In this document: one piece after another, positions 13,845 through 20,934 of the stretch
Numbering within the stretch: the stretch's first letter is position 1
Layout: every line of letters begins with the position of its first letter
Assembly (NCBI GenBank): GCA_028821395.1
Contig: JAPPGP010000098.1
Coordinates: forward strand, 1 to 42,447
Length of the DNA stretch: 42,447 bases
Reading direction: 5' to 3'
From: Defluviicoccus sp.
Lineage (GTDB): Bacteria > Pseudomonadota > Alphaproteobacteria > MPNO01
Made by a program: the position numbers and the translations under genes
Notes under the pieces: model-generated
Told to the model about the DNA's origin: nothing
Databases searched by the model: none
Seen by the model: only the letters and a program-made list of their open reading frames with translations

Positions 13845-14695
13845 TCGCGCTCCAGCGACGCCAGCGCGTCCGCCCGGGTGGCGTGGATCGGCAGCATCCG
13901 TTCGAAGCCGGTGATCCGGAACACCCTCAGGATCGGCGCGGGCAGCGCGCAGAGAGCCAGCCGGGCATCCCGGCTCGCAAGCTCTTTGGCGATCAGGAGG
14001 ATGGCCCGCAGTCCCGTGCTTCCCATATAGGCGAGACCCTCCAGGTCCAGGACCACCGCCCGGTCGGCATCCCGGATCGCGTCGTGCAGCGCTTCGCCGA
14101 AGGTCTCCGCGCCGGCCGCGTCGATCCGGCCGGTCACCCCGACGATCAGCACGTCGTCCCGCCGTTCGGTCGTCATCTTCATCGCAGCGCTCCCGGACGA
14201 CTGCTCCAGACGTCCCGCGACCCCGCCGCAACCGCCGCGGTACTCGCCCGGCGTGGCGCCGACGAGCCGTTTGAACGACCGGGTGAAATGGGCCTGTGAG
14301 GAGAACCCGCAGATTTCGGCGACGCCGGCGAGAGAAAGCTCGCCTTCGGCGAGCAGCGCCCTGGCCCGGTCGATCCGCCGCGCCGTGAGAAAGCGGTGCG
14401 GCGCCGTCCCGGTCGCCGCCTTGAAGGCGCGGGCGAAGTGGAACGGGCTCAGGCAGGCCTCGTCCGCCAGCCTGCCGATCGTCAGGTCTTCGCCCAGATG
14501 GGCTTCCATGAACTCGACCACGCGGCGGAGCCGCCGGGGATCGAGCGCGCCGCGCGCCGCCGGCAGCGAGGCCGAGGCCGGCGTCAGGTTGGAACGGTGC
14601 CTGAGGATGTGAACGCCGAGCGCAGCGGCCAGGGTCTCGACCAGCAACCTCCCGGCCGGCGCCGGATCGAACATCTCGCCACGGATCGTCCGCAC
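13820..14695 (-). CDS. AraC-type HTH fused to a STAS domain, 5'-truncated
   Basis: This single frame of 291 residues joins an AraC DNA-binding domain (about 53-152: two helix-turn-helices, LTIGRLADEACLSPFHFARA and SLAGVAEICGFSSQAHFTRS, then the closing GATPGEYR) to a STAS domain (about 172-290), with the phospho-acceptor-type serine S226 in LAYMGSTGLRA. Upstream of the first start codon (GTG 14695) the frame continues as RDPLVERIV, which belongs to the usual linker helix of AraC regulators, then hits a TGA inside a palindromic repeat. The normal N-terminal effector domain of about 120 residues is missing. It may be a shortened but active regulator or a decaying gene. Confidence 0.8.
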   Translation of the reverse strand: MRTIRGEMFDPAPAGRLLVETLAAALGVHILRHRSNLTPASASLPAARGALDPRRLRRVVEFMEAHLGEDLTIGRLADEACLSPFHFARAFKAATGTAPHRFLTARRIDRARALLAEGELSLAGVAEICGFSSQAHFTRSFKRLVGATPGEYRGGCGGVAGRLEQSSGSAAMKMTTERRDDVLIVGVTGRIDAAGAETFGEALHDAIRDADRAVVLDLEGLAYMGSTGLRAILLIAKELASRDARLALCALPAPILRVFRITGFERMLPIHATRADALASLERDRASPHAP

Positions 14696-14728
14696 GATCC
14701 GTTCGACAAGCGGATCGCGGAAGCCGCC

Positions 14729-14880
14729 CCGTCATGCCCGGCCCCCGGATCAAGTCCGGGGGTGGTCCGGGCATCTTGCTCGGCCGGGCTCGGTGCGGGT
14801 GGCGTGGCTGGCCGGAACGAGTCCGGCCATGACGGGTGGGGCGGAATGGCGTGAGACTTCTCCGTTCCGCCACCCCACGG
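14729..14880. repeat. REP-like palindromic repeat cluster
   Basis: The outer arms are CCGTCATGCCCGG near 14729 and CCGGCCATGACGG near 14823-14835. An inner hairpin lies around CCCGGATCAAGTCCGGG (14744-14760). A second stem pairs GTGGGGCGGAA (14836-14846) with TTCCGCCACCCCAC (14865-14878), with a three-base bulge. The core is related to 18809-18834. The cluster separates the truncated AraC-STAS gene from hyuA, and its left edge supplies the stop codon that cuts off the AraC frame. Confidence 0.75.
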
Positions 14881-14970
14881 TCGGCTGCGGTCGCTATGGC
14901 GGGAAGTGGAGGTGTTGACGCCCGCGCTCAGGGCGCAACTATGCCGGAAGGCAAGGAAAGGCGGCGCGTC

Positions 14971-17046
14971 ATGACCGGCTGGATGGTGGGGGTCGATACC
15001 GGGGGGACGTTCACCGACCTGATCGCCTACAGCGCCGCGACCGGGGAGCGCCGGGCGGTCAAGGTGCCGTCGGTGCCGGACGATCCGGCGCGCGCGGTAG
15101 TCGACGCGCTGGACGAGCTGTTCGCGACCGGCATCGCGCCCGCCGATATCGGCTTCCTGGTGCACGGGACGACGGTCGCCACCAACACCCTGATCGAGGA
15201 GGACGGGGCGCGGGCGGGGCTCTTGATCACCGAGGGGTTCCGCGCGGTCTACGAGGCGCGCGGCTGGTCGCAGCCCGACGCCGACGATCTGCTCGACCCG
15301 TTCTACCGCAAGCCCCGCCTGCTGGTGCCGCAATCGCGCACCGCCGAGGCGGTCGAGCGCCTCGACCACGAGGGCGCGGTGCTCACCCCGCTCGACGAGG
15401 ACAAGCTGCGCGAGGCGGTGCGACACCTGGCGCGGCAAGACATCGAGTCGCTGGCCGTCTGCTACCTGTTCAGCTTCCGCAACCCGTCGCACGAGCGCCG
15501 CACCGCAGAGATCGTCGCCGAGGAGGCGCCGGGTCTCCGGGTCTCGCTGTCGTCCGACATCCTGCCGACGATCCGCGAGTACCCGCGCCTGTCGACCACC
15601 GCGATCGACGCCTATGTCGGCCCCCGGGTCGAGAGCTACCTGCTGCGCCTCGGCGCGGCGCTGGCGGAGTCCGGGATCGAGACCAGGCAGCTCTTCCTGA
15701 TGCAGTCGCATGGCGGGCTGATGCGGATCGGGCTCGGCGCGCGCTTCCCCAACCAGACCCTGCTTTCGGGGCCGGCGGCGGGCGCGGTGTCCGGCCGCGC
15801 GCTCGGCGCTCTGGTCGGCCGCCCCGACGTGGTCACCTTCGACATGGGCGGCACCTCGACCGATATCGCGGTGATCGCCGGCGGGCGCATCGAGGAGACC
15901 GATTCGGGCCGCATCGCGGGGCAGGACATCGGCACGCCGATGCTGTCGGTCGCCACCCTCGGCGCGGGCGGCGGGACCATCGCCCATATCGGCAAGGACG
16001 GGCTGATGAAGGTCGGCCCGCGCAGCGCCGGCGCCGATCCCGGACCGGCCTGCTACGGCAGCGGCGGAACCGAGCCCACGGTGACCGACGCCAATCTGCT
16101 GCTCGGCGCGCTCGGGCCGGGCAGCGTGCTCGGCGGACGCATGACCATGGACCCCGAGCTCGCCCGCGCGGCAGTCGAGCAGCGCGTGGCCGGCCCGCTC
16201 GAGCTCGACGCCATCGAGGCCGCTTCCGGGATAATCCGCATCGTGAACTCGAACATGGCGGTCGACCTCCGCCTCGCCTTCCAGCGCCGCGGCGCCGACC
16301 CGCGCGACTTCGCGCTCGTCGCCTTCGGCGGGGCGGGGCCGCTGCATGCCGCGGCACTGGCCCGCGAGGTGGGAATCCCCAAGGTCGTCGTGCCGCTTGC
16401 CCCCGGGCTCAACTCGGCCTTTGGGCTGCTCCAGACCGACGTGCGCCATGTCTATGTCAAGTCCTCGGTGGGGGTGCTGGCCGGGCTCGCGGCGGATGCG
16501 ATGGAGGAGGAGTTCGCCGGACTGGAAGCGCGGGCGTGGGCGGATCTGCGCGAGGAGGGGTTCGACGGGGAAGACGCCGCGCTCAGGCGCCAGATCGACA
16601 TGCGCTACCTGCACCAGGGCTACCAGCTCGCCGTCGACTGCCTGGCCCGCCCGGTCGACGCGGCGGAGAAGGCGGCGCTGAAGACCCGCTTCGACGAACT
16701 CCATCTCCGGGTCTACGGGGCGAGCGCGCCCGACGAGGAGGCCGAGACGGTGACCTTCCGGGTGATCGCCGAGATCGCGGTGCCCAAGCTCGAGCTGCCG
16801 AAGATCGAGGCCGGCGACGGCGATCCGGCCCGGGCGGAGACCGGCGTCCGCGAGCTCTACGATTTTACTTCCGGCAGCTTCGCGGACTGCAAGGTCTACG
16901 ACCGGGCGCTGCTCCGCGCCGGCGATGCGATCGCGGGCCCGGCGGCAATCGAGCAGTTCGATTCGACCATGATCGTGCTCGCCGGCCAGAGCGCGACGGT
17001 GGAGGCGCACGGCAACCTGGTCATCGACGCGGGAGACCCGCCATGA
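14971..17046 (+). CDS. hyuA: hydantoinase/oxoprolinase subunit A
   Basis: This 691-residue subunit of an ATP-dependent hydantoinase/5-oxoprolinase-type enzyme opens cyclic amides such as N-methylhydantoin or oxoproline, or acts as the related acetone/acetophenone carboxylase type. I start at ATG 14971, with GGAAAGGCGG upstream and the family opening WMVGVDTGGTFTDL at residues 4-17. Other blocks are HGTTVATNTLIEEDGA, TFDMGGTSTDIAVI, the glycine-rich LGAGGGTIAHI and FGGAGPLHA (near 449). The gene overlaps hyuB by 4 bp (ATGA), so the two subunits are made together. The substrate cannot be fixed from sequence. Confidence 0.93.
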   Translation: MTGWMVGVDTGGTFTDLIAYSAATGERRAVKVPSVPDDPARAVVDALDELFATGIAPADIGFLVHGTTVATNTLIEEDGARAGLLITEGFRAVYEARGWSQPDADDLLDPFYRKPRLLVPQSRTAEAVERLDHEGAVLTPLDEDKLREAVRHLARQDIESLAVCYLFSFRNPSHERRTAEIVAEEAPGLRVSLSSDILPTIREYPRLSTTAIDAYVGPRVESYLLRLGAALAESGIETRQLFLMQSHGGLMRIGLGARFPNQTLLSGPAAGAVSGRALGALVGRPDVVTFDMGGTSTDIAVIAGGRIEETDSGRIAGQDIGTPMLSVATLGAGGGTIAHIGKDGLMKVGPRSAGADPGPACYGSGGTEPTVTDANLLLGALGPGSVLGGRMTMDPELARAAVEQRVAGPLELDAIEAASGIIRIVNSNMAVDLRLAFQRRGADPRDFALVAFGGAGPLHAAALAREVGIPKVVVPLAPGLNSAFGLLQTDVRHVYVKSSVGVLAGLAADAMEEEFAGLEARAWADLREEGFDGEDAALRRQIDMRYLHQGYQLAVDCLARPVDAAEKAALKTRFDELHLRVYGASAPDEEAETVTFRVIAEIAVPKLELPKIEAGDGDPARAETGVRELYDFTSGSFADCKVYDRALLRAGDAIAGPAAIEQFDSTMIVLAGQSATVEAHGNLVIDAGDPP

Positions 17047-18773
17047 GCCTCGATCCGATCACCATCGAGGTGGTGCTGAGCCGGCTGCGCGAGACCACCG
17101 AGTCGATGGCGCACGCGCTGTTCCACTCCGGCTACTCGCCGATCCTCCGCGAATCCCAGGACGGCACGGCGGGGCTGACCGACGGCTCCGGCCGCGTGGT
17201 CATGGTGGGCGGCGGGCTGCAATACCACTCGCTGCTCTATTCCAAGGCGATCGGCAGCATCTTCGAGCGCTACCCGGCAGACGCGATGCGGGACGGCGAC
17301 AGCTTCGTCTGCAACGACCCCTACAAGGCGGGCAACAGCCACGTGCCGGATTTCGTGGTGGCGACGCCCGCCTTCTTCGACGGGCGGATCGTCGCCTTCG
17401 GGGTGAGCGTCGCGCACAAGGCCGATGTCGGCGGGCTGGTGCCGGGCTCGTCGGGCGCGGCGGCGCGCGAGATCTTCCACGACGGCATCCTGGTGCCGCC
17501 GGTGCGCATGTGGACCGCCGACGGCGTCAATTCCGAGATCGAGGCGATCATCCGCAACAACAGCCGCGCACCGGACGTGGTGCTGGGCGACCTGCGCGGC
17601 CAGGCGGGCGCGACCCGGCTCGGCGCGCGCCGCATGGCGGCGCTCTGCGAGGCGTTCGGCGCGGAAATCGTGACCGGCACCATGGACGCGCTGATGACGC
17701 GCACCACGGCGCGGGTGCGGGCGGCGGTCGCCGCTTGGGCCGACGGGTCGGCCGAGGCCGAGGGGAAGATGGACCATGACGGCGCCGAGCGCGGCCGGCC
17801 GGTGCGCATCCACGTCCGGGCGGAGAAGTCGGGCGACCGGCTGACGCTCGATTTCAGCGGCGCCGACCCGCAAACCGCGGGCCCGATCAACACGCCCGAG
17901 CCGACCGCCCGCGCGGTGTCGATGCAGGCGATCCTCGCCGCCTCCGATCCGACCGTGCCGATGAACGCCGGCGCCTTCGAGGCGATCGACTTCGCGATCC
18001 CGCCCGGGCGCATCGTGAGCCCGCAATTCCCGGCCACCGTCAACCACTACTTCCCGACTTCGCACATGGTCTACAACGTGGTCCTCGCCGCGCTCGGCGC
18101 GCTCAACCCCGATCGCGCGGTGGCACCGTCCGGGCTCGGGACAGGCGCGATGGCGATCGGCTACGCCGAGGGGCGCGCCGGCAAGGCGACCGTGCAGTAC
18201 GAGCTGATGACCACCTCGCTCGGCGGCACCAGCGCGGGCGACGGGGCGGCCATCGTGCTGCCGATGAACCACTTCGCGCCCGGCACCCCGGTCGAGATCG
18301 TCGAGACCGAGTACCCGATCCGGGTGCGCCGCTTCGAGCTGCTGGCGGACAGCGCGGGAGCGGGACGGCATCGCGGCGGCATCGGGTTCGCCCGCGAATA
18401 CGCCTTCCTCACCGACTGCACGCTGACGCTCAGGACCGCCAACCACCGCCATGCCGCCTGGGGGCTGCTGGGCGGCGGCGCGCCCTCCCCCGCCGCGACC
18501 GAGATCTCCTTCCCCGACGGCAGGGTGGAGGCGATGGACGTGCTGGAGACGCGGCGCATGACGGCGGGCAGCGCGATCCGGCTCCGCCAGTCGGGCGGCG
18601 GCGGCTACGGCGACCCGTTCGAGCGCCCCGCCGGGCTGGTGCTCGCCGACATCGCCGACGGCTACGTCACGCGCGAGGCGGCGCGCACGCTCTACGGCAT
18701 CGCCGTCGACGAGGCCGGCGCGCTCGACGAGGCGGAGACCGCGCGGCTCAGGCGGGCGAAACGCGCCGGCTGA
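17043..18773 (+). CDS. hyuB: hydantoinase/oxoprolinase subunit B
   Basis: This 576-residue partner subunit starts at ATG 17043, overlapping the hyuA stop. The start fits the family opening SLDPITIEVVLSRLRETTESMAHAL. Other blocks are SRDGTAGLTDGSG-like (QDGTAGLTDGSGRVV), NDPYKAGNSHVPDFVVATP, the HKADVGGLVPGSSG segment with a metal-binding histidine and aspartate, and the C-terminal GGGGYGDPFERP signature common to HyuB proteins. No transporter or regulator lies between it and the metal-sensor gene downstream, so hyuAB appears to be a two-gene unit. Confidence 0.93.
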   Translation: MSLDPITIEVVLSRLRETTESMAHALFHSGYSPILRESQDGTAGLTDGSGRVVMVGGGLQYHSLLYSKAIGSIFERYPADAMRDGDSFVCNDPYKAGNSHVPDFVVATPAFFDGRIVAFGVSVAHKADVGGLVPGSSGAAAREIFHDGILVPPVRMWTADGVNSEIEAIIRNNSRAPDVVLGDLRGQAGATRLGARRMAALCEAFGAEIVTGTMDALMTRTTARVRAAVAAWADGSAEAEGKMDHDGAERGRPVRIHVRAEKSGDRLTLDFSGADPQTAGPINTPEPTARAVSMQAILAASDPTVPMNAGAFEAIDFAIPPGRIVSPQFPATVNHYFPTSHMVYNVVLAALGALNPDRAVAPSGLGTGAMAIGYAEGRAGKATVQYELMTTSLGGTSAGDGAAIVLPMNHFAPGTPVEIVETEYPIRVRRFELLADSAGAGRHRGGIGFAREYAFLTDCTLTLRTANHRHAAWGLLGGGAPSPAATEISFPDGRVEAMDVLETRRMTAGSAIRLRQSGGGGYGDPFERPAGLVLADIADGYVTREAARTLYGIAVDEAGALDEAETARLRRAKRAG

Positions 18774-18808
18774 GAGGGTTCTCGCCCGGCATCCCCGGAC
18801 CCCGACCC

Positions 18809-18834
18809 GTCATGCCCGGACTTGATCCGGCCAT
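18809..18834. repeat. REP-like element (GTCATGCCCGGACTTGATCC type)
   Basis: GTCATGCCCGGACTTGATCC followed by GGCCAT lies 36 bp after the hyuB stop. It contains the CCGGACTTGATCCGG core that appears inverted in the cluster at 14744-14760. It may also end the hyuAB message, since the core can fold, although there is no T tract. Confidence 0.65.
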
Positions 18835-18867
18835 ACAGCGCGGCGCGGTTGCGTCAATCGGAAATCC

Positions 18868-18899
18868 GATTCATCCTCTCCCCCAGGATAGGATGAATC
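18868..18899. promoter_or_regulatory. operator for the CsoR/RcnR-family sensor
   Basis: A perfect 10-bp inverted repeat, GATTCATCCT (18868-18877) and AGGATGAATC (18890-18899), encloses CTCCCCCAGGAT. A nested form ATCCT-CTCCCCC-AGGAT (18873-18889) has the central C tract with flanking short inverted repeat known for RcnR/InrS-type operators. It sits 15 bp before the sensor start, where binding would block transcription or initiation. Site identity is inferred from form and position. Confidence 0.7.
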
Positions 18900-18914
18900 G
18901 GGGGCACGTATCCG

Positions 18915-19196
18915 ATGTCCGAACCGCCGGGTCTCAAACACCGCAGCCACGCAGACGTGGTCAAGCGCCTCAAGCGGGCGGACGGCCATCTGCGCAAGGT
19001 GGTCCGGATGATCGAGGAGGCCCGGCCCTGCGCCGACGTGGCGCAGCAGCTCCAGGCCATCGAGTCGGCGCTGCGCAGCGCCAAGCAGGTCTATATCCGC
19101 GACCACATCGACCATTGCATGGACGAGCACGTCAGGGACGGAGACGCCGGGGCGGCCGTGCTCGCCGAGTTCAAGCAGATAACCAAGTACCTGTGA
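18915..19196 (+). CDS. metal-sensing repressor, CsoR/RcnR family (DUF156)
   Basis: This 93-residue all-helical repressor has the family frame DVVKRLKRADGHLRKVVRMIEE, then CADVAQQLQAIESALRSAKQVYI and a terminal VLAEFKQITKYL helix. Metal-ligand positions are C39, H64 and C68 (in RDHIDHCMDEH). This Cys-His-Cys set is the pattern of copper CsoR and of nickel InrS, whereas E. coli RcnR has Cys-His-His. Extra histidines at 9 and 12 might complete a nickel or cobalt site. The downstream exporter suggests Ni/Co sensing. When metal binds, it should leave the operator just upstream and release the exporter gene. Confidence 0.88.
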   Translation: MSEPPGLKHRSHADVVKRLKRADGHLRKVVRMIEEARPCADVAQQLQAIESALRSAKQVYIRDHIDHCMDEHVRDGDAGAAVLAEFKQITKYL

Positions 19197-19212
19197 GCCG
19201 GGGAGACGGGCG

Positions 19213-19989
19213 ATCGACCTCATATCCCTGATCCAGGAGGGCTCGGCGTCCTTCCTCTATCTGGCCGCCATCGGGCTGGTGCTGGGCTCGTTGCACGGGC
19301 TCGAGCCGGGCCACTCCAAGACCATGATGGCGGCGTTCATCGTCGCCGTCCGCGGCACCCCATTGCAGGCGCTGCTGCTCGGCGTCTCGGCGGCGTTCTC
19401 GCACTCGATCGTGGTCTGGGTGCTGGCGGTGCTGGCGCTCGCCTACGGCGACGAGATGATCGGCGCGAGGCTGGAGCCCTGGTTCGTCGGCGGCGCCGGG
19501 GCGGCGGTGATCGCCGTCGGGCTCTACATGCTGGGCCGGGCCTTCGCCCGAACGCGCCACAGGCGGCATCGGCATCGCCATCGCCACCACGGCCACGACG
19601 AAGACGCGCACGCCCGGTCGCACGCGAGCGAGCTGGAGACCCGCTTCGCCGGCGGCCGGGCGAGCGGTCTGCAAACCGTGGGCTTCGGGCTGGTCGGCGG
19701 GCTGATCCCCTGCCCCGCCGCGATCACCGTACTGCTGCTCTGCCTCGGCATCGGGCAGTTCTGGCTCGGCGTCGGCATGGTGGCGTCGTTCTCGATCGGC
19801 CTCGCGGCCACGCTGGTCGGCGTCGGCATGGCGGCGGTGCTCGGCCTGCGCTACGCGTCGAGCCGGTTCCCGGGCGTGGACCGGTTCCTCGCCTCCGCCC
19901 CCTACGCCTCGGCCGCGCTGATCCTGCTGGTCGGAAGCTACATGGCCTGGTCCGGCTGGTCCCACCTGGCGCCCGCGGGGGGCGCTTAG
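19213..19989 (+). CDS. rcnA: RcnA-type nickel/cobalt efflux protein, non-standard start
   Basis: This membrane exporter of Ni2+/Co2+ shows the family motif SLHGLEPGHSKTMMAAFIVAV in the first helix, a histidine-rich cytoplasmic loop (RHRHRHRHHGHDEDAHARSHA), and GGLIPCPAAITVLL. The first standard start is GTG 19279 (236 residues), but that removes part of the first helix and the segment IDLISLIQEGSASFLYLAAIG, which aligns well with the N-terminus of E. coli RcnA (as recalled). Extending to an ATC codon at 19213, preceded by GGGGAG, gives 258 residues and restores the full helix. ATC initiation or a sequence error are both possible. Six or so helices are predicted. Confidence 0.88.
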   Translation: MDLISLIQEGSASFLYLAAIGLVLGSLHGLEPGHSKTMMAAFIVAVRGTPLQALLLGVSAAFSHSIVVWVLAVLALAYGDEMIGARLEPWFVGGAGAAVIAVGLYMLGRAFARTRHRRHRHRHRHHGHDEDAHARSHASELETRFAGGRASGLQTVGFGLVGGLIPCPAAITVLLLCLGIGQFWLGVGMVASFSIGLAATLVGVGMAAVLGLRYASSRFPGVDRFLASAPYASAALILLVGSYMAWSGWSHLAPAGGA

Positions 19990-20062
19990 GGCGAGGCCCC
20001 CTCCTGCCCGGCCAGCAGGCGGTCGAGGACCCGCGTCGCGCCTCGATCCCGCCGCAATGAAG

Positions 20063-20091
20063 TTGATTTCATATGAACCCAAATACATATT
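20063..20091 (+). promoter_or_regulatory. candidate promoter/operator of the second toxin-antitoxin pair
   Basis: TTGATT (20063-20068), a 17-bp spacer and CATATT (20086-20091) form a -35/-10 pair in a short AT-rich patch unlike the GC-rich surroundings. The palindrome TTCATATGAA (20068-20077) lies between the boxes and is a natural operator candidate. Six bases separate the -10 from the toxin ATG, with no Shine-Dalgarno sequence, so the transcript may be leaderless. Confidence 0.5.
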
Positions 20092-20097
20092 CTGGCG

Positions 20098-20463
20098 ATG
20101 AAATGGGCGGTCGAGTTGCACGACGAGTTCCAGCCGGAGTTCTTCGCCCTGCCGCTGGAGGTGCGAAGGACAATCCTCGCGCTTTCGCGCCTGCTGGGCG
20201 AGTTCGGGCCGCGGCTGGGACGGCCGCGTGTGGATACGCTGAACGGGTCGCGGCATGCGAACATGAAGGAGATGCGGTTCAGCGCGGCCGGCGGCGAATG
20301 GCGTCTCGCCTTCGCCTTCGATCCCGCGCGCAACGCCGTTCTGCTGGTCGCGGGCGACAAGTCGGGCGGCAGCGCAAGGCGCTTCTACCGTACCCTGCTG
20401 CGCAAGGCCGACGAGCGCTTCGACCGTCATCTCGCGCGGCCCGCGAAGGAAGGAGAATCATGA
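20098..20463 (+). CDS. Gp49-like (DUF891) RelE/HigB-superfamily toxin
   Basis: This 121-residue toxin matches the phage Gp49-like branch of the RelE/HigB superfamily: WAVELHDEFQPEFFALPLEVRRTILALSRLLGEFGP, then GSRHANMKEMRF and the strand block WRLAFAFDPARNAVLLVAGDKSG followed by a basic RRFYRTLLRKADERFDRHL helix. By family it cleaves mRNA on the ribosome or is a related interferase. It overlaps the antitoxin start by 4 bp (ATGA at 20460-20463). The AT-rich promoter region suggests acquisition by transfer. Confidence 0.88.
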   Translation: MKWAVELHDEFQPEFFALPLEVRRTILALSRLLGEFGPRLGRPRVDTLNGSRHANMKEMRFSAAGGEWRLAFAFDPARNAVLLVAGDKSGGSARRFYRTLLRKADERFDRHLARPAKEGES

Positions 20464-20789
20464 TGGGTCTCAATGTCGAAGACGTGATCGCCGGGCTCGA
20501 TCCCGCCGAGCGCCGCAAGGTCGAGGAGCTGGCCGCGGCGTTCATCTCCGAGGAGATGACGCTGCGCGAGCTGCGCAAGGCCCGCCACCTCACCCAGGTC
20601 AGCGTCGCCCGCGAGCTCGGCATCAGCCAGGACGCGGTATCTCGGATGGAGCAGCGCAGCGATCTCCTGCTCTCGACGCTGCGCAAGACGGTCGAGGCCA
20701 TGGGCGGCAGCCTGTCGCTCATCGCGAGGTTTCCCGACCGGCCGCCGGTGGAGCTTACCGGCATCGCCGAGCGCGAGTCCCGCGACTGA
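20460..20789 (+). CDS. XRE-family antitoxin of the Gp49-like toxin
   Basis: This helix-turn-helix antitoxin has 109 residues from ATG 20460, or 108 from the second ATG at 20463. An acidic N-terminal helix (NVEDVIAGLDPAERRKVEELAAAFISEEMTL) precedes a canonical XRE domain (TLRELRKARHLTQVSVARELGISQDAVSRMEQRSDLLLSTL), then a short strand block GGSLSLIARFPDRPPVEL. It should bind the toxin and repress the upstream promoter. GAAGGAGAATC just before the start is a good ribosome-binding site, in contrast to the toxin gene. Confidence 0.92.
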   Translation: MMGLNVEDVIAGLDPAERRKVEELAAAFISEEMTLRELRKARHLTQVSVARELGISQDAVSRMEQRSDLLLSTLRKTVEAMGGSLSLIARFPDRPPVELTGIAERESRD

Positions 20790-20934
20790 CCTTCGCACCG
20801 CATCGCACACGCGCTGGCGGACGTCCGCGCCGCCTGTCCGCGATGGGCCGGGTCACGGAAAACGTTCCTCCCCAAGCACTGCGGCGGCAACCCGTTTCAA
20901 GGACCATCGAATGACCCGGTGACAACACCGCCGG

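Noticed and set aside
14584..17010. 808-codon minus-strand open frame opposite hyuA
   Set aside because: It is composition-driven and reads as the complement of codon-biased hyuA. No recognisable domain; hyuA itself is unambiguous.
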